Shown one piece after another: positions 37,049 through 45,895 of a stretch of DNA of 64,000 nt (the first letter of the stretch is position 1; the number at the start of each line of letters is the position of its first letter). The notes under the pieces are model-generated. The model did not search any database, had not been told where the DNA came from, and worked only from the letters and a program-made list of their open reading frames with translations. Source of the stretch: Tumebacillus lacus (GTDB lineage Bacteria; Bacillota; Bacilli; Tumebacillales; Tumebacillaceae); NCBI RefSeq assembly GCF_026410385.1, contig NZ_JAPMLT010000002.1:434001-498000 (forward strand), read 5' to 3'. Both the position numbers and the translations under genes were made by a program.

Positions 37049-38460
37049 CGGGCACCCCCTGCCACTTTCAGAAACACTGTTTCCAGATTGGCATCCGGCA
37101 GCCCGTACTGTGCTCGTAACTCCTCGAGCGTGCCGAGAGCGAGCAGTTCGCCTCGTTCGACGATGGCGACCCGGTCGGCCAGCTCTTCGACCACGTCGAG
37201 GATGTGCGTGGTGAGAAAGACGGTCGTGCCGTTCAACGCTTCGGTCGCGATGTGATCCTTCACCTCGCGCGCCGCTTTCGGGTCGAGTCCGTTCGTCACC
37301 TCGTCGAGCACCAGCACGTCCGGGCGATGCATCAGACCGGCGGCGATGGCCACTTTGCGCTTCATCCCCAGCGAGAACGCCCCGACGAGTCGGTCGCGGG
37401 CATCCCCGAGTCCGAGACGATGGAGCAGTGCGTCCGCCTGCTCCACGCACGCCTCACGCGACATCCCGTACAGCCCGCCGACAAACCACAGCATCTGCCG
37501 GGCCGTCAGCCCTTCATAGAGGATCGGCGTGTCCGGCACATACCCGAGCCCCCGCAGTGCGCGGGCACGTGCAGTGAGAACGCTGTGCCCTTGGATGAGG
37601 ATCTCGCCTTCTGACGGGCGCAGTTGCCCGGTCATCATCTTGATCGTGGTCGTCTTTCCCGCCCCGTTGCTGCCGAGAAATCCGATGATCTCCCCGCGCC
37701 GAACGGTCATGTCGAGCCGCTTCACCGCTTGGAAATCCCCATAGCGTTTGACGAGGCCCCTGATCTCGATGGCGTGGCCGTCGCCGAGCGTTCGTTCACG
37801 GAGTTTGCGGTACGTCGTCGTTTGGGAAAGAGAGGCGGTCGTCACGAGAAGGCTCGACGACGATGCCTGATCCGTATTCAATGCTCGATCCGTATTCGTT
37901 GCTTGATTTGTATTCGCTTCTCGATCTTCAATCCTCGCTTTTACCGCTGCCAGAAATCGCTCCGGCTCATCCACGCTGACGATCACCCGTGTCGACAGCG
38001 GCTTCTTCTTTTGCCAGTAGAGCCCCCGGTCCTCATGCAGGTGCAGCACGACCATCTTCTCTCTGTTCGCCGTCGCCACCACAAACATCGTGTGATGCTG
38101 CGGATCATTTTCATCCTGTTCCGCCAACACCCCGAGCTGCAAAAACGGCTCCCGTCCCGCATACGGCGTCACCTCGCGGATCGACGCAAACGGCACCTCC
38201 CCGCGGTACCACATCCCAAGGTCCAACTTCACCCCGGTCTCCGTCAACCGATGACTCGTCCGCAACACCCGCGTAATCGCAAAGACAAACAGGATCTCCA
38301 ACGCGACCATCGCCCACGTCACAAACACCGCCCACGGCTTGTCCACCTGCGCCACCGCATAGTGGATAAACAGATCCGGCACCAAAATCATCAACATCCA
38401 CAACGTCGTCTTTCGCAAACTCGTATCTGATTTGCTGTAGGTAAACACGTGCTCCCCCAT
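37045..38460 (-). CDS. Membrane PH-like domain fused to an ABC ATPase
   Basis: The first ~60 residues of this 471-residue protein contain two membrane helices (LWMLMILVPDLFIHYAVA and WAVFVTWAMVALEILFVFAI). A bacterial PH-like domain follows (about 65-165: RLTETGVKLDLGMWYRGEVPF...IREVTPY), then a 6-residue-repeat linker (about 185-210), then a complete ABC ATPase (about 230-471): Walker A GSNGAGKTT, signature FSLGMKRKVAIAAGL, Walker B VLVLDEVTNGLDP, switch His in LTTHILDV. ABC-2 exporter ATPases are normally soluble; a membrane-anchored one is unusual. ATG at 38460 with GAGGTGG upstream is chosen over an upstream frame. It is coupled to the permease gene. Confidence 0.85.
   Translation of the reverse strand: MGEHVFTYSKSDTSLRKTTLWMLMILVPDLFIHYAVAQVDKPWAVFVTWAMVALEILFVFAITRVLRTSHRLTETGVKLDLGMWYRGEVPFASIREVTPYAGREPFLQLGVLAEQDENDPQHHTMFVVATANREKMVVLHLHEDRGLYWQKKKPLSTRVIVSVDEPERFLAAVKARIEDREANTNQATNTDRALNTDQASSSSLLVTTASLSQTTTYRKLRERTLGDGHAIEIRGLVKRYGDFQAVKRLDMTVRRGEIIGFLGSNGAGKTTTIKMMTGQLRPSEGEILIQGHSVLTARARALRGLGYVPDTPILYEGLTARQMLWFVGGLYGMSREACVEQADALLHRLGLGDARDRLVGAFSLGMKRKVAIAAGLMHRPDVLVLDEVTNGLDPKAAREVKDHIATEALNGTTVFLTTHILDVVEELADRVAIVERGELLALGTLEELRAQYGLPDANLETVFLKVAGGAR
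37867..37938. repeat. Four 18-bp tandem repeats in the PH-ABC linker
   Basis: Four diverged copies of an 18-bp unit, roughly TCGATCCGTATTCGTTGC, lie in frame. They encode the Asn/Thr/Gln/Ala hexapeptides ATNTDR, ALNTDQ and related units joining the PH-like and ATPase domains. Copy number may vary between strains. Confidence 0.7.
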
Positions 38461-38646
38461 CGCAGCCACCTCTATAAGATTCGAAATATTTAACTTTCCT
38501 ATATTATCCCATATCCTCAAACCCCCGGCACACGAAAAAAGACCCGATTCATGAACAAGAAAAGAGTCTTTCGTCACAAACTTGCAGGAAAATTTCTCTC
38601 AACATCGTATTAAATATATATTCATTTACTAGGAGATGATCCCATT

Positions 38647-39531
38647 ATGACCAAAAAAATCCTGACCGTCGCAGCAGCAGCCGTTCTCGCGACCAGCCTC
38701 TTCAGCGGCTCCGCACTGGCAGCCAAATACCCGATCGGCCACGCAAACAACGTCAACCTCTACGTCAACGACACCCTGCTCCACCCCGACCAACCGGCCA
38801 TCCTGAAAAACGGCCGCACCCTCGTGCCGCTCCGTGCGATCTTCGAATCCCTCGGTGCCGACGTGCAATGGGACAGTACCACGCAAACGGTCACCGGCAC
38901 CAAAGGCGACACCCGCATCGAGCTCCAACTCGGCTCCACCCAAGCCAGCGTCAACGGCACCGCCGTCACCCTCGACGTCCCGGCTGAGATGATCAACTAC
39001 CGCACGATGGTCCCGGTGCGCTTCATCGCCGAATCGCTGGGCGCATACGTCGGCTGGGACGGTCGCACGTCGTCGGTGTTCGTGTCGGACCGCTCTCTTG
39101 AGACGTTGGCTGGCATGCAAGACTTTATCACCCGCTCCACCGACCTGCAAAAAAGCTTCTTCACCGCCGTAAACGCGTCCGACCAAGTCATCCTGAACCT
39201 CTCCGCCGGCAAGGTGAACTACTCCCTGTTCCGCAGCCAATACGACCAGCAGTCCCAATCGATGAAAGTCTACCTTGACCAGATCAAAGCCCTCCCGCTC
39301 CCGCAGGACACCATCGCCCGCAAAGCCACCGAGGACTTGATCGGCCACTGGAGCCGCTCGTACGAGATCATCGTCAAACGCGGCGCACTGATCACCCCGA
39401 CCGGCTTCGACGAAAACGCCTTCCTCGCCCTGAATGCCGAGACCCGAGCACTCGGAAACGACTTCAACACCCAAGTGATCCAATACAAAGACCTCATCGT
39501 TCTCGTCGATGCCGCAGATTTCGTGAAATAA
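38647..39531 (+). CDS. Secreted copper-amine-oxidase N-domain protein
   Basis: This 294-residue exported protein has a signal peptide (MTKKILTVAAAAVLATSLFS, cleavage near ALAAK), then two copper-amine-oxidase N-domain-like units (ILKNGRTLVPLRAIFESLGADVQW and MINYRTMVPVRFIAESLGAYVGW, about 50-150) and a C-terminal helical region (about 155-294). No catalytic oxidase domain is present; the name refers to the module only. AGGAG precedes the ATG and the gene has its own terminator. It shares the module with the ankyrin protein at 27.7 kb. Likely cell-wall or matrix associated. Confidence 0.88.
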   Translation: MTKKILTVAAAAVLATSLFSGSALAAKYPIGHANNVNLYVNDTLLHPDQPAILKNGRTLVPLRAIFESLGADVQWDSTTQTVTGTKGDTRIELQLGSTQASVNGTAVTLDVPAEMINYRTMVPVRFIAESLGAYVGWDGRTSSVFVSDRSLETLAGMQDFITRSTDLQKSFFTAVNASDQVILNLSAGKVNYSLFRSQYDQQSQSMKVYLDQIKALPLPQDTIARKATEDLIGHWSRSYEIIVKRGALITPTGFDENAFLALNAETRALGNDFNTQVIQYKDLIVLVDAADFVK

Positions 39532-39534
39532 AAA

Positions 39535-39568
39535 AAAAGACCGCCGATCCCACATCGGCGGTCTTTTC
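39535..39568. terminator. Bidirectional terminator between the secreted protein gene and meaB
   Basis: AAAGACCGCCGAT pairs with ATCGGCGGTCTTT around CCCAC, flanked by A-rich and T-rich runs. It closes both the plus-strand secreted protein gene and the minus-strand acyl-CoA operon. Confidence 0.93.
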
Positions 39569-39583
39569 TCTGTCTCACAAAGT

Positions 39584-40525
39584 TTACTTCAACAACTTCC
39601 CGACCATCTCGTCGGCCAACGCGTACGGGTTCACAGTCCCCTGCTCCACGGCGGTCAGCTTGTCCGCCCAGCCTTCGTCGGCCGCGACGAACTGCTTGAC
39701 GCGGCGTTGCATGTGCGATTCGACGATGGCGAGCACCTCGTCTTGACGGCGCTTTTGACGGCGTTTTTCCCATTCGCCGCTCTGCTGCAGGTGGTCGCGG
39801 AACTTTTGCACCTGCTCCCAGAGCTCCGGGACGCCTTGGTTGTCGCGGGAGATCGTGCGCAGGACCGGCGGTCTCCAGGCGATGTGGCCGAGCATGTCGA
39901 GCATCGTTTGCAGCTCTCTCTCGGTCTTGTCCGCACCGGGCAGATCCGCTTTGTTGATCGCAAATAAGTCTGCGATCTCCATGATCCCGGCTTTCATCGT
40001 CTGGATGTGATCGCCCGCAGACGGGTTGAGCACGACGACGGTCGCATCCGCCACGTTCATGATGTCGAGCTCCGACTGTCCGACGCCGACCGTCTCCACC
40101 AAGATGACGTCCGCTCCCCACGCGTCGAGCACGCGGATCGCTTCGATCGTCGCCCGTGCCAGTCCGCCCAGCGAACCGCGCGTGCCCATCGAGCGGATAA
40201 ACACTTCCGGGTCGAGCGCATGCGAACCCATCCGCACTCGGTCACCGAGGATCGCCCCGCCGGTAAACGGCGAGGTCGGGTCGACGGCGATGATGCCAAG
40301 GCGTAGGCCGTGCGTTTTGCGCAGGTAGCCGATCAGCCGGTCGGTCAGCGAGCTTTTGCCCGCTCCCGGCGCCCCGGTCAGGCCGACCAGATAGGCCCGG
40401 CCGGTGTGCGGGTGCAGATCGCGCAGGATGTCTTGCTTTTCCGGGGCGCCGTCTTCGATGCGGGTGATCGCTCGGGCGACGGCCCGCTTGTCGCCGTTCA
40501 GGATACGTTCGACAAGTTCGTGCAT
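39584..40525 (-). CDS. meaB: MeaB/ArgK-type P-loop GTPase (methylmalonyl-CoA mutase chaperone family)
   Basis: This 313-residue SIMIBI GTPase has Walker A GAPGAGKSSLTDRL (about 51-64), the switch region DPTSPFTGGAILGDRVRM (family signature), ETVGVGQSELD (G3) and NKADLPGADK (G4). MeaB gates cofactor loading and protects B12-dependent acyl-CoA mutases. No methylmalonyl-CoA or isobutyryl-CoA mutase is present in this window; the only B12 enzyme here is lysine 5,6-aminomutase, which uses KamB/C-type factors. It is 3 bp downstream of an acyl-CoA dehydrogenase and is the last gene of the operon. Confidence 0.95.
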   Translation of the reverse strand: MHELVERILNGDKRAVARAITRIEDGAPEKQDILRDLHPHTGRAYLVGLTGAPGAGKSSLTDRLIGYLRKTHGLRLGIIAVDPTSPFTGGAILGDRVRMGSHALDPEVFIRSMGTRGSLGGLARATIEAIRVLDAWGADVILVETVGVGQSELDIMNVADATVVVLNPSAGDHIQTMKAGIMEIADLFAINKADLPGADKTERELQTMLDMLGHIAWRPPVLRTISRDNQGVPELWEQVQKFRDHLQQSGEWEKRRQKRRQDEVLAIVESHMQRRVKQFVAADEGWADKLTAVEQGTVNPYALADEMVGKLLK

Positions 40526-40528
40526 CGA

Positions 40529-41674
40529 TTAGTCCTTCAGCAGGTGACGCGCGATGACCATGCGTTGAACTTCGTTGGTGCCTTCGTAGATCTGGGTGAT
40601 CTTCGCATCGCGCATGAAACGCTCCACCGGATACTCGCGGGTATAGCCGTATCCGCCAAACACCTGCACCGCTTCGACGGTGACTTTCATCGCCACGTCG
40701 CCGGCGAACACTTTCGCCATCGCCGATGCCTGCGAGTACGGTTTGCCTTCCGACTCCAGCCAAGCCGCTTGGTAGGTCAGCAGACGCGCCGCTTCGATCT
40801 CGGTCGCCATGTCGGCCAGTTTGAACTGGATCGCTTGGAACGTGGAGATCGAGGTGCCGAACTGTTCACGTTGCTTCGCGTAGTCGAGCGCGAGGTCCAT
40901 CGCGCCTTGGGCGATGCCCAGCGCCTGAGCCGCGATGCCGTTGCGACCGCCGTCGAGGGTCATCATCGCGATTTTGAAGCCTTCGCCGATCTGGCCGAGC
41001 AGGTTCTCTTTCGGCACGATGCAGTCTTCGAAGATGATCTCGGTGGTCGTCGAGGAACGAATGCCGAGTTTCTTCTCATGCTTGCCGACGGAGAAGCCCG
41101 GGAAGTCAGCTTCGACGATGAACGCGGAGATGCCGCCACGGGTGCGCTTCTCCGGATCGGTGACGGCAAATACAACATAGATGTCAGCCACGCCGCCGTT
41201 GGTGATGAAGATCTTGGAGCCGTTCAGCACATAGTGATCGCCTTTGTCGACAGCGGTGGTGCGCATGCCGCCTGCATCGGTGCCGGAGCCCGGCTCGGTC
41301 AGACCGTACGCGCCGATGGAAGTGCCTTCCGCCAAACGACGCAGGTATTTCTGCTTTTGCTCTTCGTTGCCGAACTTGTAGATCGGCCAGCCCGCCAGCG
41401 AGGTCTGAACCGACAGGGTCACGCCGACAGACGCGTCGATGCGGGACAGCTCTTCAACAGCGATGACGTAGGAGACAAAGTCCATGCCGGCGCCGCCGTA
41501 CTCTTCCGGCCACGGGATGCCGCACAGGCCGATCTCGGCCATCTTTTTGAAGATCTCATGCGGGAATTCTTCTTTCTCGTCACGCTCTGCAGCGGTCGGA
41601 GCGACTTCGTTCAGCGCGAAGTCGCGCACCAGTTTGCGGATTTCCAATTGATCCGGGGTGAGGTTGAAATGCAT
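40529..41674 (-). CDS. Acyl-CoA dehydrogenase (short-chain/butyryl type), copy 2
   Basis: This 381-residue flavoenzyme oxidises an acyl-CoA to the trans-2-enoyl-CoA and passes electrons to ETF. It has [21 protein letters not shown] (FAD region, about 125-145), [24 protein letters not shown], and the C-terminal [19 protein letters not shown] with the catalytic Glu at YEG. The length and motifs fit butyryl-/short-branched-chain-CoA dehydrogenases (Bcd/AcdA). It is close to the second copy 23 bp upstream, a tandem duplication. Confidence 0.93.
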   Translation of the reverse strand: MHFNLTPDQLEIRKLVRDFALNEVAPTAAERDEKEEFPHEIFKKMAEIGLCGIPWPEEYGGAGMDFVSYVIAVEELSRIDASVGVTLSVQTSLAGWPIYKFGNEEQKQKYLRRLAEGTSIGAYGLTEPGSGTDAGGMRTTAVDKGDHYVLNGSKIFITNGGVADIYVVFAVTDPEKRTRGGISAFIVEADFPGFSVGKHEKKLGIRSSTTTEIIFEDCIVPKENLLGQIGEGFKIAMMTLDGGRNGIAAQALGIAQGAMDLALDYAKQREQFGTSISTFQAIQFKLADMATEIEAARLLTYQAAWLESEGKPYSQASAMAKVFAGDVAMKVTVEAVQVFGGYGYTREYPVERFMRDAKITQIYEGTNEVQRMVIARHLLKD

Positions 41675-41697
41675 ATTCGTTCGCTTCCCTTCTCTGA

Positions 41698-42843
41698 TTA
41701 GCCCTTAAGCAAATTTTTTGCCACGACGATGCGTTGAATCTGGTTCGTGCCTTCGTAGATCTGCGTCACTTTCGCGTCGCGCATAAACCGCTCGACCGGA
41801 TACTCTTTCGAATAGCCGTAGCCGCCGAACAGCTGCACCGCTTCGGTCGTCACGTACATCGCCGCGTCGGACGCAAAGTATTTCGCCATCGATGCTTCCA
41901 TCGAGCACGGTTTGCCCTCTTGGCGAAGAGCTGCGGCGCGGTAGATCATCAGGCGGGCCGCTTCGAGGCGGGTCGCCATGTCGGCCAGCATGAACTGGAT
42001 CGCTTGGAAATCGGCAATCGCCTTGCCAAACTGCTCCCGTTGCTTGACATAGTCCTTCGCCGCGTCAAACGCCGCCCGGCCGATGCCGAGCGCCTGCGCC
42101 GCGATGCCGATCCGGCCGCCGTCGAGGTTGCTCATCGCCACTTTAAATCCGTCGCCTTCGTTGCCGAGCAGTTGCGTCGCCGGGACGAGCGCGTTGTCAA
42201 AGTTTAGCGTAACCGTGCCGGAGCCGTTCATCCCCATCTTGTGCTCTTTCTTGCCGATGGAGAAACCTGGGGTGTCGCGCTCGACGATAAAGGCGGAGAT
42301 CCCTTTCGTGCCGAGCTCCGGGTGAGTGACGGCAAACACGATAAAGACGTCGGCCACCTCGCCGTTGGTGATGAAGATCTTCGAGCCGTTCAGCACATAG
42401 TGGTCGCCGTCGCGCACCGCGCGGGTGCGCAGGGAAGCCGCGTCCGAACCGGCGCTCGGCTCGGTCAGGCAGAACGCGCCGATCCACTCGCCCATCGCCA
42501 TCTTCTCCACGTACTTCGCCTTTTGCTCGTCGTTGCCGAACTTGAGGATCGGCATCGTGCCGACCGAAGAATGCACGGCGAGGATGACACCGACCGAAGC
42601 GGACGCGTAGGAGATCTCTTCGATCGCCAGCATGTAGGAGATAAAGTCAGCTCCCACGCCGCCGTTCTCCTCCGGGATCGGGATGCCCATCAGGCCGAGC
42701 TCGCCCATCTTTTTCTTGATCAGTTCGAGCGGATATTCGTCGGTGCGGTCGATCTCAGCTGCCAGCGGCGCGATCTCGTTCGTCGCGAAGTCGCGCACCA
42801 TCTGTTGCAGGTCGCGCTGGTCTTTCGTCAATACAAAATCCAT
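41698..42843 (-). CDS. Acyl-CoA dehydrogenase (short-chain/butyryl type), copy 1
   Basis: This second 381-residue acyl-CoA dehydrogenase is the same length as its neighbour and clearly paralogous. It has [20 protein letters not shown] (about 127-146), the [10 protein letters not shown] segment, [17 protein letters not shown], and [21 protein letters not shown] with the catalytic Glu. Its closeness to Bcd/AcdA suggests butyryl-CoA <-> crotonyl-CoA chemistry. Electrons would reach menaquinone through ETF and the EMO at the operon head; etfAB genes are not in this window. It is 23 bp downstream of crt. Confidence 0.93.
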   Translation of the reverse strand: MDFVLTKDQRDLQQMVRDFATNEIAPLAAEIDRTDEYPLELIKKKMGELGLMGIPIPEENGGVGADFISYMLAIEEISYASASVGVILAVHSSVGTMPILKFGNDEQKAKYVEKMAMGEWIGAFCLTEPSAGSDAASLRTRAVRDGDHYVLNGSKIFITNGEVADVFIVFAVTHPELGTKGISAFIVERDTPGFSIGKKEHKMGMNGSGTVTLNFDNALVPATQLLGNEGDGFKVAMSNLDGGRIGIAAQALGIGRAAFDAAKDYVKQREQFGKAIADFQAIQFMLADMATRLEAARLMIYRAAALRQEGKPCSMEASMAKYFASDAAMYVTTEAVQLFGGYGYSKEYPVERFMRDAKVTQIYEGTNQIQRIVVAKNLLKG

Positions 42844-42866
42844 CTGTGGTTCCCCCTTGCAAGGGC

Positions 42867-43649
42867 TTATTTGCCTTTAAATGCAGCGGCGCGCTTTTCC
42901 AGGAACGCAGCCATGCCTTCTTTTTGATCTTCGGTGGAGAAGGACAGAGCGAACAGTTCGGTCTCGTATTGCAGGCCGCGTTCGACGTCCATGTTCAGTC
43001 CTTCGTTGACGCCTTGTTTGGTCATCTTCACGGCGAGCTGGCCTTTGGACGCGATCTTGTTCGCGATCTCAAACGCTTTGTTCAGCAGCTCTTCCGGTTC
43101 GACGACGTGGTTCGCGAGGCCGATCTGATGCGCCCGCTCGGCGTTGATCACGTCGCCGGTCAGCAGCAGTTCCTTCGCGATGCCCGCTCCGACCAGACGC
43201 GGCAGGCGTTGGGTCGCGCCAAAGCCCGGCGTGACGCCGAGATTGACTTCCGGCTGGCCAAATTTGGCCTTGGTCGACGCGACGCGGATGTCGCACGCCA
43301 GCACGACTTCGCAGCCGCCGCCGAGGGCAAATCCGTTCACCGCCGCAATCGTCGGCTGCGGAATCGTTTCCAATTTGGTGATCGCGTTCATGCCGTTCGC
43401 GGAAAATTTGCGGCCTTCCATCGCCGTCATCGGTTGCATCTCCGAGATGTCGGCACCCGCTGCGAACGCTTTGTCGCCGGAGCCGGTGATCACGACCGCA
43501 CGAATCTCTTCATTGACAGCGATCTCATCGAGCAGATGACCCAGTTCGGTCAGCAACGCCGAGTTGAGCGCGTTCAGAGCTTTCGGGCGGTTCAGCGTGA
43601 TCAGGCCGACGCCGTCGCGGATTTCAAAGAGCAGATTTTCGTATGCCAT
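42867..43649 (-). CDS. crt: Enoyl-CoA hydratase (crotonase)
   Basis: This 260-residue crotonase-fold enzyme hydrates crotonyl-CoA to 3-hydroxybutyryl-CoA. It has AFAAGADISEMQPM (oxyanion-hole region, about 60-73), GFALGGGCEVVLACDIRVAS with the first catalytic Glu, and NLGVTPGFGATQRLPRLVG containing the second. The length is normal. Its product feeds hbd, 18 bp upstream. Together with Kal it accepts crotonyl-CoA from lysine. Confidence 0.95.
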   Translation of the reverse strand: MAYENLLFEIRDGVGLITLNRPKALNALNSALLTELGHLLDEIAVNEEIRAVVITGSGDKAFAAGADISEMQPMTAMEGRKFSANGMNAITKLETIPQPTIAAVNGFALGGGCEVVLACDIRVASTKAKFGQPEVNLGVTPGFGATQRLPRLVGAGIAKELLLTGDVINAERAHQIGLANHVVEPEELLNKAFEIANKIASKGQLAVKMTKQGVNEGLNMDVERGLQYETELFALSFSTEDQKEGMAAFLEKRAAAFKGK

Positions 43650-43667
43650 TGTCTGTAGCCTCCCCGA

Positions 43668-44522
43668 TTACTGGTTGTAGACGTAGAAACCGCGACCCGT
43701 CTTTTTGCCGAGCCAGCCTGCTTTGACATATTTGCGAAGCAGCGGGCACGGACGGTATTTGGAATCGCCAAAGCCCTCGTAGAGCACTTCCATGATCGCA
43801 AGGCAAGTGTCCAGACCGATAAAGTCGGCCAGGGTCAGCGGACCCATCGGGTGGTTCATGCCGAGTTTCATCACTTCATCGACCGCTTCCGGGGTCGCCA
43901 CGCCTTCAAACACGCAGTAGATCGCTTCATTGATCATCGGCATCAGCACGCGGTTGGAGACAAAGCCCGGGAAGTCGTTGACCTCGACCGGCACTTTGTT
44001 CATCTTCTTGGTCAGGTCTTCAATCGCGTTGTACACGTCGTCGGTCGTAGCAAGACCGCGGATGATCTCAACCAATTTCATCACCGGCACCGGGTTCATG
44101 AAGTGCATGCCGATGACCAGTTCCGGACGGGAGGTGACAGCGGCGATCTCGGTGATCGGCAGAGACGAGGTGTTGGTTGCGAGGATCGCGCCCGGCTGCA
44201 GCACTTCGTCGAGCTGTTTGAAGATCGATTTTTTGATCTCCATGTTTTCGGTCGCCGCTTCGATGGCGAGCTGTGCGTCATGACCGTCACCGAGGTTGGT
44301 GGTCGGGTGGATGCGGCCGAGGATCGCCGTGACTTCCTCTTCCGTTTTACGACCCTTTTCCACGTCGCGTGCAAGGTTTTTCTTGATCGTGTTCAGGCCG
44401 CGTTCGAGAAACTCCGGCTTGAGGTCGTTCATGATGACGTTGACACCTGCTTGTGCGAGAACTTGCGTGATGCCGTTGCCCATCTGGCCTGCGCCGACGA
44501 CTACTACTTTCGTGATCTCCAT
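43668..44522 (-). CDS. hbd: 3-hydroxybutyryl-CoA dehydrogenase
   Basis: This 284-residue enzyme interconverts 3-hydroxybutyryl-CoA and acetoacetyl-CoA. The N-terminal Rossmann motif is [19 protein letters not shown] (about 7-25). The catalytic His is in [16 protein letters not shown] (about 137-152). [19 protein letters not shown] and [18 protein letters not shown] are diagnostic. The length is normal. A 71-bp gap with a strong hairpin separates it from the thiolase gene upstream. Confidence 0.96.
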   Translation of the reverse strand: MEITKVVVVGAGQMGNGITQVLAQAGVNVIMNDLKPEFLERGLNTIKKNLARDVEKGRKTEEEVTAILGRIHPTTNLGDGHDAQLAIEAATENMEIKKSIFKQLDEVLQPGAILATNTSSLPITEIAAVTSRPELVIGMHFMNPVPVMKLVEIIRGLATTDDVYNAIEDLTKKMNKVPVEVNDFPGFVSNRVLMPMINEAIYCVFEGVATPEAVDEVMKLGMNHPMGPLTLADFIGLDTCLAIMEVLYEGFGDSKYRPCPLLRKYVKAGWLGKKTGRGFYVYNQ

Positions 44523-44550
44523 GAGTACCCTCCAACAATTATGTAGTGGT

Positions 44551-44580
44551 CCGGGGAAGTCGCTTGTCGACTTTCCCCGG
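44551..44580 (-). promoter_or_regulatory. Intercistronic GC-rich hairpin between thl and hbd
   Basis: CCGGGGAAGTCG (44551-44562) pairs with CGACTTTCCCCGG (44568-44580), one T unpaired, around a 5-nt loop. There is no T-tract on the minus strand, so it is not a clean terminator. It could be an mRNA 3'-end stabiliser, processing site or partial attenuator lowering downstream expression. Confidence 0.75.
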
Positions 44581-44593
44581 GAAATATTACTTC

Positions 44594-45775
44594 CTAGTGT
44601 ACACGAATCAGCACCGCATCGCCTTGTGCCGCGCCGGAGCAGATCGCCGCCACGCCGAGGCCGCCGCCGCGACGCTTCAGCTCGTGGATCAGCGTGCCGA
44701 TGACGCGCGCGCCCGATGCACCGACCGGATGACCGAGTGCGACCGCGCCGCCGTTGACGTTGACCTTCTCTTCGTCCCAGCCGACGATCTTGCCGGACGT
44801 CAGCGTGACAGCGGCAAACGCTTCGTTGACTTCAAACAGGTCGATGTCCTCCACCTTATATCCTGTCTTCGCCAGCAGCTTTTGAATCGCCAAACCGGGC
44901 GTGGTCGCGATATACGGCGCGTCTGCGCCCACTTGCGCGTGGCCGAGGATCGTCGCCAGCGGCTCGATACCCGCTTCTGCCGCCTTTTCTTCAGACATCA
45001 GGACAAAGGCAGCCGCACCGTCATTGACGCCCGGAGCGTTGCCGGCGGTGATCGAACCGTCTTTGGTAAAGACCGGCTTGAGCGTCGCCAATTTGTCCAG
45101 CGACGTGTCTTTGCGCGGCGCTTCGTCGGTGTCGACGACGGTGACCGCGCCTTTTTTGCCCGGCACTTCGACCGGCACGATCTCTTCAGCAAATTTGCCC
45201 GCTTCGATGGCGGCAATCGCCCGCTCGTGCGAGCGGAGCGCCCACGCGTCTTGCGCGTCGCGCGGGATCTCGTACTCGGCGGCGACGTTCGAACCGTGGA
45301 CGGCCATCGGCACGTTGTGGAACGCGCAACGCAGGCCGTCGTAGTTCATCAGGTCGACGACCGGGGAGTCTCCCATGCGCATGCCCCAGCGGCCGCTCGG
45401 CAGGATGTACGGCGCGTTCGACATCGACTCCATGCCGCCTGCGACGATCACGTCCGCATCGCCGGAGCGGATGATCTGATCGCCGAGCGTGACGGCGCGC
45501 ATGCCGGATGCGCAGACTTTGTTGATCGTCTGGGTCGGCACTTCCCAGGACAGGCCCGCCTTGATCGCCGCTTGACGGGACGGGACTTGACCGGCGCCGC
45601 CTTGCAGCACCATGCCCATGATCACTTCATCGACTTGCTCCCCGGCCACACCGGCACGGGAAAGCGCTTCCTTGATCGTGATGGCGCCGAGGTCGGTCGC
45701 CACCAGCGGGGCGAGGCCGCCGCCGAATTTACCGAAAGGAGTTCTGGCATAGCTGACAATGACCGTTTTGGACAT
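44594..45775 (-). CDS. Acetyl-CoA C-acetyltransferase (thiolase)
   Basis: This 393-residue thiolase interconverts two acetyl-CoA and acetoacetyl-CoA. The nucleophilic Cys is in [15 protein letters not shown] (about 84-98), [20 protein letters not shown] carries the catalytic His, and [13 protein letters not shown] the C-terminal Cys. [19 protein letters not shown] is the usual N-terminus; ATG at 45775 has AAGGGGATG upstream, so a 17-residue longer frame is rejected. A terminator-like hairpin precedes it within the operon, so it may have its own promoter. Confidence 0.95.
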   Translation of the reverse strand: MSKTVIVSYARTPFGKFGGGLAPLVATDLGAITIKEALSRAGVAGEQVDEVIMGMVLQGGAGQVPSRQAAIKAGLSWEVPTQTINKVCASGMRAVTLGDQIIRSGDADVIVAGGMESMSNAPYILPSGRWGMRMGDSPVVDLMNYDGLRCAFHNVPMAVHGSNVAAEYEIPRDAQDAWALRSHERAIAAIEAGKFAEEIVPVEVPGKKGAVTVVDTDEAPRKDTSLDKLATLKPVFTKDGSITAGNAPGVNDGAAAFVLMSEEKAAEAGIEPLATILGHAQVGADAPYIATTPGLAIQKLLAKTGYKVEDIDLFEVNEAFAAVTLTSGKIVGWDEEKVNVNGGAVALGHPVGASGARVIGTLIHELKRRGGGLGVAAICSGAAQGDAVLIRVH

Positions 45776-45838
45776 CTCTTGGCATCCCCTTTGAGGTGAG
45801 AAGTATTGTACGCGTGAGTCAAACATCTATTTGCAAGC

Positions 45839-45868
45839 AAAGACACCAGAATCGCTTCCGGTGTCTTT
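45839..45868 (-). terminator. Terminator between the EMO gene and thl
   Basis: AAAGACACC (45839-45847) pairs with GGTGTCTTT (45860-45868). On the minus strand it is followed by TTTGCTTG, a weaker T-tract. It may end or attenuate the EMO transcript. A 15-bp tandem duplication (ttttcgtgatgcgt-, 45866-45894) sits beside it. Confidence 0.65.
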
Positions 45869-45895
45869 TCGTGATGCGTGTTTTCGTGATGCGTA

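Noticed and set aside
38535-38575. Hairpin AAAGAC...GTCTTT before the secreted protein gene
   Set aside because: Only six base pairs with a 20+ nt loop and no proper T-tract; too weak to call a terminator.
38647-39531. A copper amine oxidase enzyme
   Set aside because: Only the N-terminal beta module is present; no topaquinone site or catalytic domain.
45866-45894. 15-bp direct repeat (ttttcgtgatgcgt-) as an insertion footprint
   Set aside because: Two adjacent copies without any element between or inverted ends; a simple local duplication is more likely.
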